A stretch of 64,000 nt of DNA, taken from assembly GCA_003116995.1 (NCBI GenBank), contig BDSL01000005.1, positions 682,001 through 746,000 on the forward strand, in the 5' to 3' direction. Under the pieces are notes generated by a model. That model worked only from the letters and a program-made list of their open reading frames with translations. It was not told where the DNA came from and ran no database searches. Position 1 is the stretch's first letter, and each line of letters opens with the position of its first letter. The position numbers were made by a program, and so were the translations under genes. Shown here in pieces: positions 45,024-55,527 of the stretch. This DNA is from Yamagishiella unicocca. Lineage: Eukaryota > Chlorophyta > Chlorophyceae > Chlamydomonadales > Volvocaceae.

Positions 45024-48000
45024 CTAGGCCAGCCCCTGACGCCAGCTGCTGGGGTACATGCGGAGCGCCAGGATGTCCTTCATGCTCAGGTTGCGGTTCT
45101 TGGGCAGCTCGGCCACTGTAGCCTGCGGTAGGAGGCAGGGGGGGTGGTGTGAAACCGGTGACACAGGAGGCAGGGGGGTGGTGTGAGACCGGTACCGGTA
45201 CCGGAGGAGGCAGGGGGGGGGGGTACATATATAGGGAGAGCGCGGGGGGGAAGGGAAACCGGGGGACTCATGTCACGTGGCGTACCTGACCGTGCCGTAC
45301 GGCAATGGGCTGAGACGAACTCTCGGCGGTCTCTCGGCGGTGGCAGCAACCCCAGAATAGCGGGCGGCCGGGGAAACCCACAGGCCCCACAGGGGTCCTC
45401 CCCACCCCGCCCTGCTACTCTGCCAGTCAAGAGCCCTGCCATTACGAACGAACCCTTCCAACCCACCCCCACCACGGACTAGTCCCCTGCTGCGCTTTCC
45501 CAACAAACCCACCCCCACCCACCTCCATGTACCCAGGCCCGAACAGCTTGTTGTACTCGGAAATCGCCTTTTCAAAAAACAGGGCCCTGCAGGGTCGGCA
45601 AGTGGTGCGGAAGCGAGGGCCACACTCAGCCCTAGGGCGCTGCGCGCACTGTGCGGTGGCGGCGCCAGGCGCTGCGCAACAGTTCGTGAGCTGCGCTGCC
45701 TCACTCGGCTGCACCCTAGCTACCATCATAGCAGCAACAAAACTACCACCGGGCTCGAGCTTGCTGTCGTACAACCCTAAATCCCCGCGAGCCCCACCTG
45801 GACCGCTGCGACAAGTACTTGTATGCGAAGCGCTGCCCCTCCTCGGCGATCTCGGCGATCTTGGCGTGCGAGGAGGCCTTGAGCCCCTCCTTGACGGCCT
45901 GCGGGCGGTCGTTGCGGCAGCGGAGCGGGGCCAGCGAGGTGGGGTGGGTGTCCTGTGGGTGTGTTGTGGTGAGTGTATTGCGAGTGTATTGAGAGTGTGT
46001 GATGGTGAGTGTGTTGTGGTGTGTGTATTGCGAATGTATTGCGAGTGTGTGATGGTGAGTGCATTGTGAGTGCGTTGTGGTGTGTGGTGTGGTGCATTTG
46101 TTTCCGGAGGGCAGCGGGAGGGAGGATGAGGGCGTTGGCGCAGGTGTTGCGCTCGCAAGTACATCCCACGGCGGCCCCCTCGGGAACCCACGCACGCAAC
46201 CGCCGCACAGCAGCGCCAGAAGGACGTGCCCACCACCACCCCCTCCGCGGCCCATACCTCGGGTGCAGCCCCCGGTTCGAACTCCCTAAAGTGCACTCCG
46301 CTCTGCAGTCAGGGAGGGACGGGAAGACGTGCGGAGAGGGCAGTGAGCAGTGAGCGGGGAAGCGCCGACCAGAGGGAGGAAGGAGACGCGAGGAGGGGAG
46401 GGCGGCACCCCAGAGAGCGGGGGAGCTTAGTTGGAGGGCTCCTAGGCAGCAGCCAGGATGAGGGACGAGGCCAGCGCGCCAACACACGCGCCGACCCGTG
46501 GGTCAATGTGCCAATTCCGCCACCACCATCGTCGCCTCACCTTCATTGCCCGGTAGTAGTACTCGTACCAAAAGGAACGGCCCTGTCGGGACGCAGGGGT
46601 CCGGTCCAAGGGCTTAGGGGTTTACGGTTTTTAGTGGGCGCGTGTTGACTCGGTGGGGTGGGATGGTGGCAGTGAGGGCGGCGCCACCGGGCCTCTTGCG
46701 GCAGCTGCCGGCCACCACGAGGTCGCAGCTCGTTGCGTGGGTACGGGCCGTACGCCCGTACCCGTACGGACCCAGCGACTTCGACCCCCCCATCAGTCCA
46801 CCCCATTCCGCCTTCACGGTGTGGCGCACCCAGCCCACCCCACAAGCGTTCCTACACTAACCCCCCGACCAATCCCACCCCACCCCACGTTGCTGCCACA
46901 CGTGCCCTCCCTCCCGCTTCCCGCTTTCGCCCCCCCTACTACGTCCCCCCTGAGCCAGTTCCCCCTGCCCTCCCTCCTGCTTCCCGCTTTCGCCCCCCCT
47001 ACCACGTCCCCCCTGAGCCAGTTCCCCCTGCCCTCCCTCCTGCTTCCCGCTTTAGCCCCCCCTACCACGTCCCCCCTGAGCCAGTTCCCCTGCTGCCCCA
47101 CCTTCAGGACCATGGAGTTGGTGTGCAGCAGCGCCGCAAGCCCCGGGTTGGCGGTCTGGTAGTCGCAGGACATGACCATGGTGTAGTGGGAGAGCTGCTC
47201 GGGGGGCGGCGGGGGCGCAGCCTGGGGGGCAGCAGGAGGAGCGGCATGAGGAGGAGGGGAGGCGAGGCGGGAGCGGGGGCAGAGAATAAGCTGGGCAACC
47301 TAAACAGGAGGACTCGCAGTGCCGCGGAGCGTGCCGGGCAATGGCGCAGCGGAGGGCGGGGCCGTCTTCCGCGTCATTCGCGCAGACAGCCCGCAGCCCA
47401 GGTCGTACATAACCCACTGCGGCGCCCAAAACTCCAGCGCATAAGCGGGGAAGAACTATTTGCTACAGCTAGTTGCTGTAGCAGCCTCAGCCCCTGACTC
47501 GTCCTCGCACTGTAACATCAACTGCCCGCCTCCTTCCATGCCTCCCCCAGCGGCCCTCCCTCCCTCCCTCTTTTCCCAAGAGCACCGTTTGCGCATGCAG
47601 AACCCTCCCGCCTATCCCCACGTCCCCGCCTCCCTCCCTCCCTCCCTTTGTCCCACGCCACCCACAATTCCGGACACGTGGGTTCCCTTCCCGGGCGCCT
47701 TGCCCGCCCGCCGCAGGATGAGCTCCTCCGCATCCAACACCGCAATGTACTGTCCCGCGAAGTCCTCTCTTGAAAAACGGTGAACCAGCGAGCGACAGCT
47801 GCTATCACTGCCCACCGACTCGTCCTTGTACGACGCCATGGCTCCCTGCAAGATCTGTCGTACAGAAAGGGGGGAGAGAGAGAGATGAAAGGGCGGGAGG
47901 AGGCGGGAGGAAGGAAGTGGGTTGGGAATCGGGCCAGGGCGGGGCGGGGCGGGGGGTGAGGCCGGTGGTGGGTGAGGAGGACGCGGATGCTGCGATTGTG

Positions 48001-50611
48001 CGCTTGCTGTGCAGGTCGCCGTACACAGATCTCGCCTACCTTTTTCTCCGTGGGGTAGAACACCAGCTCCTCGTGCGGGTACGCCATCAACGGGATGAGC
48101 AGATCGTCGCTGTACGGCCGCCCGTTGCGGATCTCCTTGATGGGTGAGAACAGCGGCACTAGGCAGAAGCCTGGGGGACGTGGCGACAAGACACGGTCGG
48201 TTGGACGACATGGAAGGCGGTTTGACGACATAGGAGACGGAGGACAGGAAGCAAACCGCGAATAGTTTTGGGACAAGCGTTTGCGTGTGCATATCGGAAA
48301 ACTTAGGTTGACGTTGGAAACCTGTGGACGCTGCCCGTCGTCGTCATGCCAGAGGAAAGGAACGAAATGAACTTACCGGCCGAGTTTGCGTTATAGTATT
48401 TGGGGCGCGTACAAGGGAACTTGGGTTTTATGCTGGGCATGGTGGGGCGCGACGCGTCGAAGCCCCGCCCCGCCCGGCCCGGCCCCAGCCCGCATACAGA
48501 CCGTTACTGTGGGGACGAGATACTTACACCCATCTTGACTGGCAAGCGTCCGTTCCCAGCGCGTGGCTCGAACCGCGGCGCCCTGGCTACTGAGAAACCG
48601 CATCGACACCAACAGCAGCACCCGCACCCCCGCAGTCCCAAAACAAGCGTACAAGAAGAAAGTTCGTATAACGCCGCCCCAGCCCTCCTATCCGGCCTTC
48701 TAATCCAGCCCTCCAATCCAGCCTTCTAATCCACAGCCCTCTTATCCAGCCTTCTAATCCAGTCCCCTTCATCCAGCCCTCTAATCGAGCCGCCCTCCCG
48801 ACGTCCCGAGGTCACCTCACCGAGCGTGCAGATCGGCACATCCCGCGTGTTGAGTATGAAGATGGTGTCCTCCAGCTTTATTAGCCCCTCGTCGTGGTGC
48901 CGCTGCAGCTCCGAAACCACCGTGTCCAGCTGCGGTACCACACGGACAGCGAAGCGACATGCAAACCACAGTTCAGCACACCAGCATCAGCTCATCATCG
49001 CCGAGCTGGGGAGCCAGCAGTAGCAGGGCTAGAAGGGCTGCTCGTGCGAGTTGCGAGAAGGAGTGCTGTGGGGTGCATGAAGGAACGCTGTGGGATGGCG
49101 GGGGGCTGCAGGCATGCGAACAGGTACGGCAGTAACCCTGGAGTTGGGGTCCAGCGGTGCAGCCAGGGGGCTGGCCCGTCTTGGCCACGTCACACGCAGA
49201 AACACAGTGTCGAGGAGCCCAGGACCCCACACGGCACGTACGCGTAACCGGAACGATGAGCTGAAGTCCTCGAATGTTATGCCCTGCACCCTGCAGCAGC
49301 GGCAGCAGCAGCGGGCATTGGCAGCGGACAGGAAGGGGCGGGACCGATGTCCAGGAGCGAAGGGGTTCTCCGGCTCAACCCACGAAAGCCCAGCTCCGAA
49401 ACCAGTCGCCGTACACCCCACCCCACCGCAACCTCCAGTGGTCATTGGCACCGCCGTGTGACGCAGACACGGCAAAACCCAAACTCCGGTCTGCTTAACT
49501 CCCCCCTCACTCCCTCTCACCAGCAATTTACCACCTAATATCTGCGCTCCGCTCCCTATGTCGTGTAAACGGGTCTTCTCGCCATCCCCCCAAGCTCCGC
49601 GCTCACCCCTGGAGCTCGCCCGCCCGGCTTCTATACAGTTCCAGACCACACGTCAAAACCCCTCCTCTCCCCCCCGGCCCCGGGGCCAGACCGGCCCTCC
49701 CCTCCCGCTGCCCCACCCGCGCCGCCCTGTCTTCCTCGCCTACCTGCAGTGCAGATACCCTCGGGGCCCCCCCGCCCCATCCTCCCTCGCCCCGACCTCC
49801 CCCGCCCCTGCCCCCGGCCGGCGCCCACTCACTTGCCCCCTCGCACCACGATCACTGCCGTGCCCCTTTTGACCCGCGTGGAGTTCATGTGGTAGCGCCG
49901 CAGCTGGTTGGCGATACCCAGTGCGGAGGGCAGCCGCACCCGGGCCCGGAACACCGCCAGGTCGGGGTAGAGGCTGGCGCTGGGGGCGAGGCGGGAGGGG
50001 GGTGGGTGGAAGGGTTGGGCGGGTTGCAGGAGGGTTGGGGGTGTACCAAACGGTTAAAAACCGTTTTACGCAACGGGACAGGATTGGGGGAGGAAGGCGG
50101 GTTGCAGGAGGGGATGGATGGCGGTGATGGGCCCGCAACCCTAACTCAGTGGGTCAAGCATCTCAAGCCCGTCTCCCCGCCCCCTGGCGTCACACCTGCC
50201 GTACTTCCCATCCCTCGTTGCCCCCGCCCCCTGCCGTCACACCTGCCGTACTTCCCACCCCTCGTTGCCCCCGCCCCTGCCGTCACACCTGCCGTACTTC
50301 CCACCCTTCGTTGCCCCCGCCCCCTGCCGTCACACCTGCCGTACTTCCCATCCCTCGTTGCCCCCGCCCCCTGGCGTCACACCTGCCATACTTCCCACCC
50401 CTCGTTGCCCCCGCCCCCTGGCGTCACCGCCCCCTGCCGTCACCGCCACTCCGCCCTAGCCACGTTTGCGTCTGACCCTGCATCGCAGCTACACCCTCCC
50501 ACACGGCCATAGACCTGGCGCCCCGGGGGCCGCTTACTTGTATAGCGGCTCTAGGGCCTTATGGCTCCAGGCGCGCTCCCACCCCGGCTTGTCCCGCACC
50601 AGCAGGACGTC
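45024..50611 (-). CDS. GT90/CAP10-like glycosyltransferase, 3' twelve exons
   Basis: CAP10/GT90 enzymes transfer sugars such as xylose or glucose in the secretory pathway. Exons: 50611-50538, 49979-49833, 49290-49242, 48929-48821, 48170-48040, 47845-47699, 47221-47102, 46582-46541, 46302-46258, 45952-45798, 45586-45523, 45122-45024 (TAG); 393 residues. Family-like segments in order are ILNTRDVPICTLG, GFCLVPLFSPIKE with PYSDDLLIPL, SHYTMVMSCDYQTANPGLAA then LLHTNSMVLK (the donor-site stretch), FWYEYYYRAMK, GVHFREF, AEIAEEGQRFAYKYLSQ and the C-terminal ALFFEKAISEYNKLF. All phases agree except that the donor at 47699 is non-standard (GCGCCC), so that exon end is doubtful. The N-terminus, expected to hold a signal anchor, was not found upstream. 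The family call rests mainly on the C-terminal half. Confidence 0.7.
46905..47095. repeat. about 61-bp tandem repeat, three copies, in glycosyltransferase intron
   Basis: Three copies of a unit containing CGTCCCCCCTGAGCCAGTTC and CTCCCTCCTGCTTCCCGC, ending beside the donor-proximal end of the exon at 47102 (intron 46583-47101). Confidence 0.9.
50170..50430. repeat. about 46-bp tandem repeat, six copies, in glycosyltransferase intron
   Basis: Six copies of a unit containing GTCACACCTGCCGTACTTCC and CTCGTTGCCCCCGCCCC, in the intron 49980-50537. Confidence 0.9.
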
Positions 50612-53600
50612 CTGCGGTCACGGCGGAGGCGGGTAGTACCGTTTTCTACTCCAACCGCTCCAACCACTCCGACACGAGGTGAGGCGTGATGGGTGACGTC
50701 AGCCGTTGTGCTAGGCGGCGTGCGACCGGGCGTCGTTTGGCTGTTGCTGCATGGTGTGTCTGCATCTTGGGGTCAACGAGGGAACGCAGAGTGCTCGGCT
50801 CCGAGCGCTAGGCGCCCGATGTCGGTCAGGCGGAGTACAGCGGGGCGTTGGATGAGCAGGGGTGGCAGTGCAGAGGGATGTGCGCCAGAGGGGACAGAAC
50901 GCAGCCTGGCAGAACGCGACGTGGGCGCAGCTTGGGCGGGGGTTGGAGAGCGGCGCCGGCGGAGGGGTTGGATGTGCCTTCCTCTTCCCAGCAACACTTT
51001 TGCCCTCCGCACCACAACACAAGACGCTGGCTAGTGGGTCAAACACCCTCAAAAGTGTTTCGCGAACTACGATCAGGTTGAAACATGTGCGGGGAAAGCG
51101 CTAGCACAAGCCCGTTGACAGTGCGCTGGGCGCTTGTTCAAAGAGAGTGCCTGGTATGCAGGGTGCCGCAGGGCGGGAAACCATCAGACACCCCAAGAGG
51201 ACGCTACTTGGCACAACACCAGTTATTGAATATAATAATAATCCGTACCGGGTCTCCTGCTACTGCCTCGGCAGCTGCAGGCTGGCTGGCCCAGAGCGCG
51301 ATGATGGCTACAAACGTTTCCACCACTAGCGCCCGCCTTGTGAACATGTCTCCCACACGAATGTGCATGACGGCTGCTATTGTGACAAGCTTCTCTTCTG
51401 CGATTTGACTTTCGACGAGGCCTTGACTTCAGGCCAGGCGACTTGGGCTGCCATGAACACAAGCGCTACAGGACATTTGCCATATACTATATTGCTATCC
51501 GAGCTACAACAGCGTTGCTGGACTGGTATAACGAAGTTGCAAAGGCAGATGAAAGCGAGTAAACAGCTAGGTAACTGACAGCGAACGCTGAATGGTGCAT
51601 ATCAATTCACGCATTGATAGTATATTCGTGTCTATAGTGGAAGAACGTGGTCTGCGAAGTACGTGAATGACAGGATGCTCGGGTTATGTCATCTTCGGCA
51701 TGCGTAACTAGGCTAGATATAACTCCCAGTCGCGCAGTGGAGTGGGAAATAAGCTGCTCGCAGGGAAAACTTTGAGCCACACTATGCGTGGGTGAAGAGG
51801 GAGAGCCGGTGTTTGGCGCGGCAACTAGCTGGTAACCCACTCAGCCAGGCGGAGCCAGGCTTGGCCCCAACACCCTCGGTTCCTCCCGATAATGCTCGAG
51901 AAGACGCTTGCCTAAGCAACGGCCGGATGTCACTATTAGCAGGAAGGTAAGAGAAGCGCCAGCAGAAGAGTATCAGTGCCATAACTAGCCGTTGCACCCT
52001 CTCGCATCCGACATTACCGCCGCTTGCCGCCGCCATGCGGCCTGTACTGGTGACCTGCCATTTGCTAAACACCCTTGCCCCTCCCCCTTCCCTCTCCGTG
52101 CGCCTCCATCTCATAACCCCAGCTTCCATCCAGTACCTTTGTGCTGCTGCCCACCTCCGTCACCACCCACCCGATCCCACCCTGCTAGCTCTGCCGTCCC
52201 GAGCCACCGCATCCTGGAACGGACGGCGCTGCATCCCCCGAAAGTAAAATATTACAGGAGCCTAACCAGTCAAGGCTCAGAGCCTAACCAGTCAAGGCTC
52301 AGATTATCCTCAAGGCGCAGCGCGTGTTGCTTTTCAGCCTAACACAGCCCCTAACCAGGTGTCGCACACCGCCGCACGCGTCACAGCGTGCCCGGCGTTG
52401 CACATAAATACCCCAACGAGTGGCGACGTACGGCAACATGTGCCGGGCGTCACAGAAGGCGCATACGGTATCCTGTGGCGAGGCCGCTGCGGACGGTGTC
52501 CGATGACACACAATAGCGATGGTAACCGCTTCAAGAACGCGCGCTGAGTCTCACTTCGCCGACTGATGAAGCGCAACGAACTAATGACTGACGCGATCTG
52601 GGTCGCCAACGCGCTGCGCCGTGCGCGACAATTATACAAAAGCAAATAGTAAACAAAAGGAATATTATAATAGGACACATTAGACCTCGAAAGCAGAACC
52701 GCCCGAGCTGCTAAGCCACGTGTCGTTGAACACATCGTACCCGAGCAGCCACACACTGCTAGCTAGTCGGCACGCGGCGAACCCACTGATTGATGGACAC
52801 ACACTCAGCTGATGCGTCTTCGCCCCCTCGGCGCCCACGCGACATCCTGCCTGCCTCGAACCCACCGTGTGTTTGGGCGCAGAGCCGTCGTCCCAGCTGG
52901 GGACCATCCGGGTGTCTCAGGCATGCAACTTGATACAACATAGCCACGAAACAACACACATGTACGACGCCAGATCCAGAACGATAAGCCAGACGCCAGG
53001 TCCTGTAAGACCGTACGGCCGGAAACAATCCACGCACGTGGCTTGCTGCAACTACGCCTGTTAACCGCTAAACAGGAAAACTAATTGCCGCCTCGCGCAC
53101 ACCGCTAGTGGTGCCTCGCCTCACAAAAGAGTAACAGACCCGCGAAGGGTGCGGCGCCATAAGGCCTTCACCACGGCGCCATAAGGCCATCACCACGGGC
53201 GCCATGGAATGCGGCTGCACGACGCACCGGGGGGAACACACCGGCACGGCAGGCCCGGCCCCTTCGCGCCATTGTCAGCGAACACTTGCGCGGGATGGGA
53301 GGTGAGGCCGTCCCCAGCATAAAGCACATGTTGGGATCGCCAGGGTCGCGACAGGAGGCGCACGTCTGGAGCGCAGCGGAGCAAGTACGCTGGGCGCGAA
53401 CTCATGCGCAGCCTGCAACCCGTGACATAGCACAGCGGTATGTGAGATCCCGGCACAGGGAGGATAACTTTGCCATCAGGCGCGGAGGAAGCAGCGCAAG
53501 CCCAAACTGCTGACCCTTGCGATTTCCTCCTCGGCAAATCGGAGGTCCGTTATACCCCAGCTCTTGACCAGCTGCCACAAAACACAGCACCTGCGCAGTG

Positions 53601-55527
53601 CTTGTTGCCACCAGCCAGACACCCTTATCACCGTTGAGCCAGCGCAGGCGTTGAGCAGCGCCGCGGCCGCGGAGACGTGTAACGCTCACAAAGCCATGTT
53701 TTTCCTAATAAAAATTACTGCGGATCAAGGGCCGCAACCAGCTCACGTGTGTCCCCCCTTTCTCCCCTCCACGCTATGGAAAAACCAGCACTACCTCGTA
53801 CCACCCTAAACGTGGCCGCCTCCCAGCCCCTCCGGACTTCGGCCCGCAGGCAATGCGCTGCGGGCTGTCACCAACCACCGCAATACCGCCGCTACAGAAA
53901 CACCCACGAACACCGGACTTGCAGGTCAAAGCAGCGCAGAGGCGCACAACGAGGGGTAGCCCGATGGTGTCAGAAAATGGGCCGCGGGTAAATGGGCGGC
54001 CTCAGCGACGTGAAAGATCCCAACACGGGCTCTCGTCTGGAGGTTGAAACCCATGCCACAACACCTCCCCTGGAGCCTGTTGCCGCCTACAGTTCTTTCT
54101 TTCTGGTGCCCAGCCATCGACAGTGCCTGGAAGCTTCACATGCCCCGGCCACGTGGTCCGGCGGACAATGCCTCTCATTGCGTCGCAGGCGCGGTGGGAG
54201 CATGGATTTGGCGGTTTGTCGAGTGATGCATAGCGTCACGTCGGTCAGCGACGGGCAGATTAGTGAGCGCAGACCTCACCCCCCCCCCCGCCCCATGGAA
54301 AACACATAAAACGCACTGAAGTCCCCTCCTGAGCTGCGCACCAGGCTTCAGCCAAGCAGCCGGGTAGATGAATAAAGCTAAATGATTTGTTGTCACTTGT
54401 CACTTGCTGGAAGGCCGGGGGCGGGAAACGAGGACCGCTCCAAAGCTAGCCGGTTCGTGCGTCAGAGACCAGCCCTGCCGCCCTGTGGCACGGCGTCCTG
54501 ACTTCGGAGCGCCTCAGCTGCCAGCACTCCCCGCACGCGCGCACTCCGCCAACCTCAACACCTCAACCTCGACGGCTCAGTTGAGGTGCGACGACAAAAC
54601 AACAACAACAGCAACAAAAACACGGACCACCTGCTCGCGCTTTCTTCTCATCACTCTAGACAGGTGCCGCTGCCGTAAGGGCGGCGGGCTAGTAGACCGA
54701 CGCGCGCTGGGCTTCAAGCGACTTGGCACCCCCCAGCCCCGTTCTGCCCCAGCACCAGCAATTCGCATCCACCCTACGGGATCGGGCGCCACGGGGCCAC
54801 GAGCCGCCAGCGCCGCGTCGTCTGCTCTCCACAAACGGTGATGGAAAGCGGTCACGGGGTCAGCCACGTGGCCATCACCGCTCCTAAACAAGCAACGCGC
54901 GCGCAAACAACCGAGCGCAAGGCACGACCTCTAATTGCGGAAAGCCGCCGCACACCACACATGAATCCCGCCCGCCGGGTCGGCCTGGCCAACCCGCACA
55001 AGCCCTGCTGCCGCCCCTCCACGCTACCGCCGTACGAGGGGACATTAAACGAGGCCTCACAACAGAATGCTGCTGCCGCCCGCCACCACGCGGCGGCGGT
55101 GTCCCAACGACCACAACGACCGCGACGCGGCCGCGATGACGGACGGCGCTCGGCCATAAAACTATGGTGCTCGTCCTAACGGTGCAGCGCGTCACAACCG
55201 CTGCGATTAACTACCGCAGCACCGTAACCGAAACTCGGTACCAGAAGATGCACGTGGGCGCCTAACCTAACGCTCCGCGTGACTTGAGAAAACACGGACA
55301 GACTCCGACACCCTCTCACAGCAAGAAGCCACGGTGCGGGATCTTAGCAGTGCTACGCCCCACGACTGACGCCGTCAGAGCCACCATCGCACAGCAGCTA
55401 CTGCCGCCGTCAGAGCCACCATCGTACAGCAGCTACTGCCGCCGTCGGAGCCACCATCGCACAGCAGCTACTGCCGCCGTCAGAGCCACCATCGCACAGC
55501 AGCTACTGCCGCCACCACCGCAAAGCC
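50612..55527. other. 5-kb stretch without a convincing gene
   Basis: The first few hundred bases should hold missing 5' exons of the glycosyltransferase (minus), and the last few hundred the 3' UTR of the kinase (minus). I found no start or paired splice sites for the former. The stretch 51200-52750 is AT-richer than the rest of the window. Short repeats include a 22-bp direct repeat (CCTAACCAGTCAAGGCTCAG) at about 52260-52305, a GGCGCCATAAGGCC pair near 53157-53200, and a 33-bp repeat at 55385-55515. All open frames are short and unrecognisable. Confidence 0.45.
55385..55515. repeat. 33-bp tandem repeat downstream of the kinase gene
   Basis: Four copies of a unit containing GTCAGAGCCACCATCGCACA and GCAGCTACTGCC. 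It ends about a dozen bases before the stop codon of the kinase gene (minus), so it lies in that gene's 3' UTR. Confidence 0.85.

Noticed and set aside
50711..51052. Short minus-strand frames as the missing first exon of the glycosyltransferase
   Set aside because: No start with a signal-anchor-like hydrophobic segment and no donor in agreeing phase could be found.
52240..52310. Direct repeats as ends of an insertion sequence
   Set aside because: Only two adjacent 22-bp copies are present, with no inverted repeats or transposase; a simple tandem duplication explains them.
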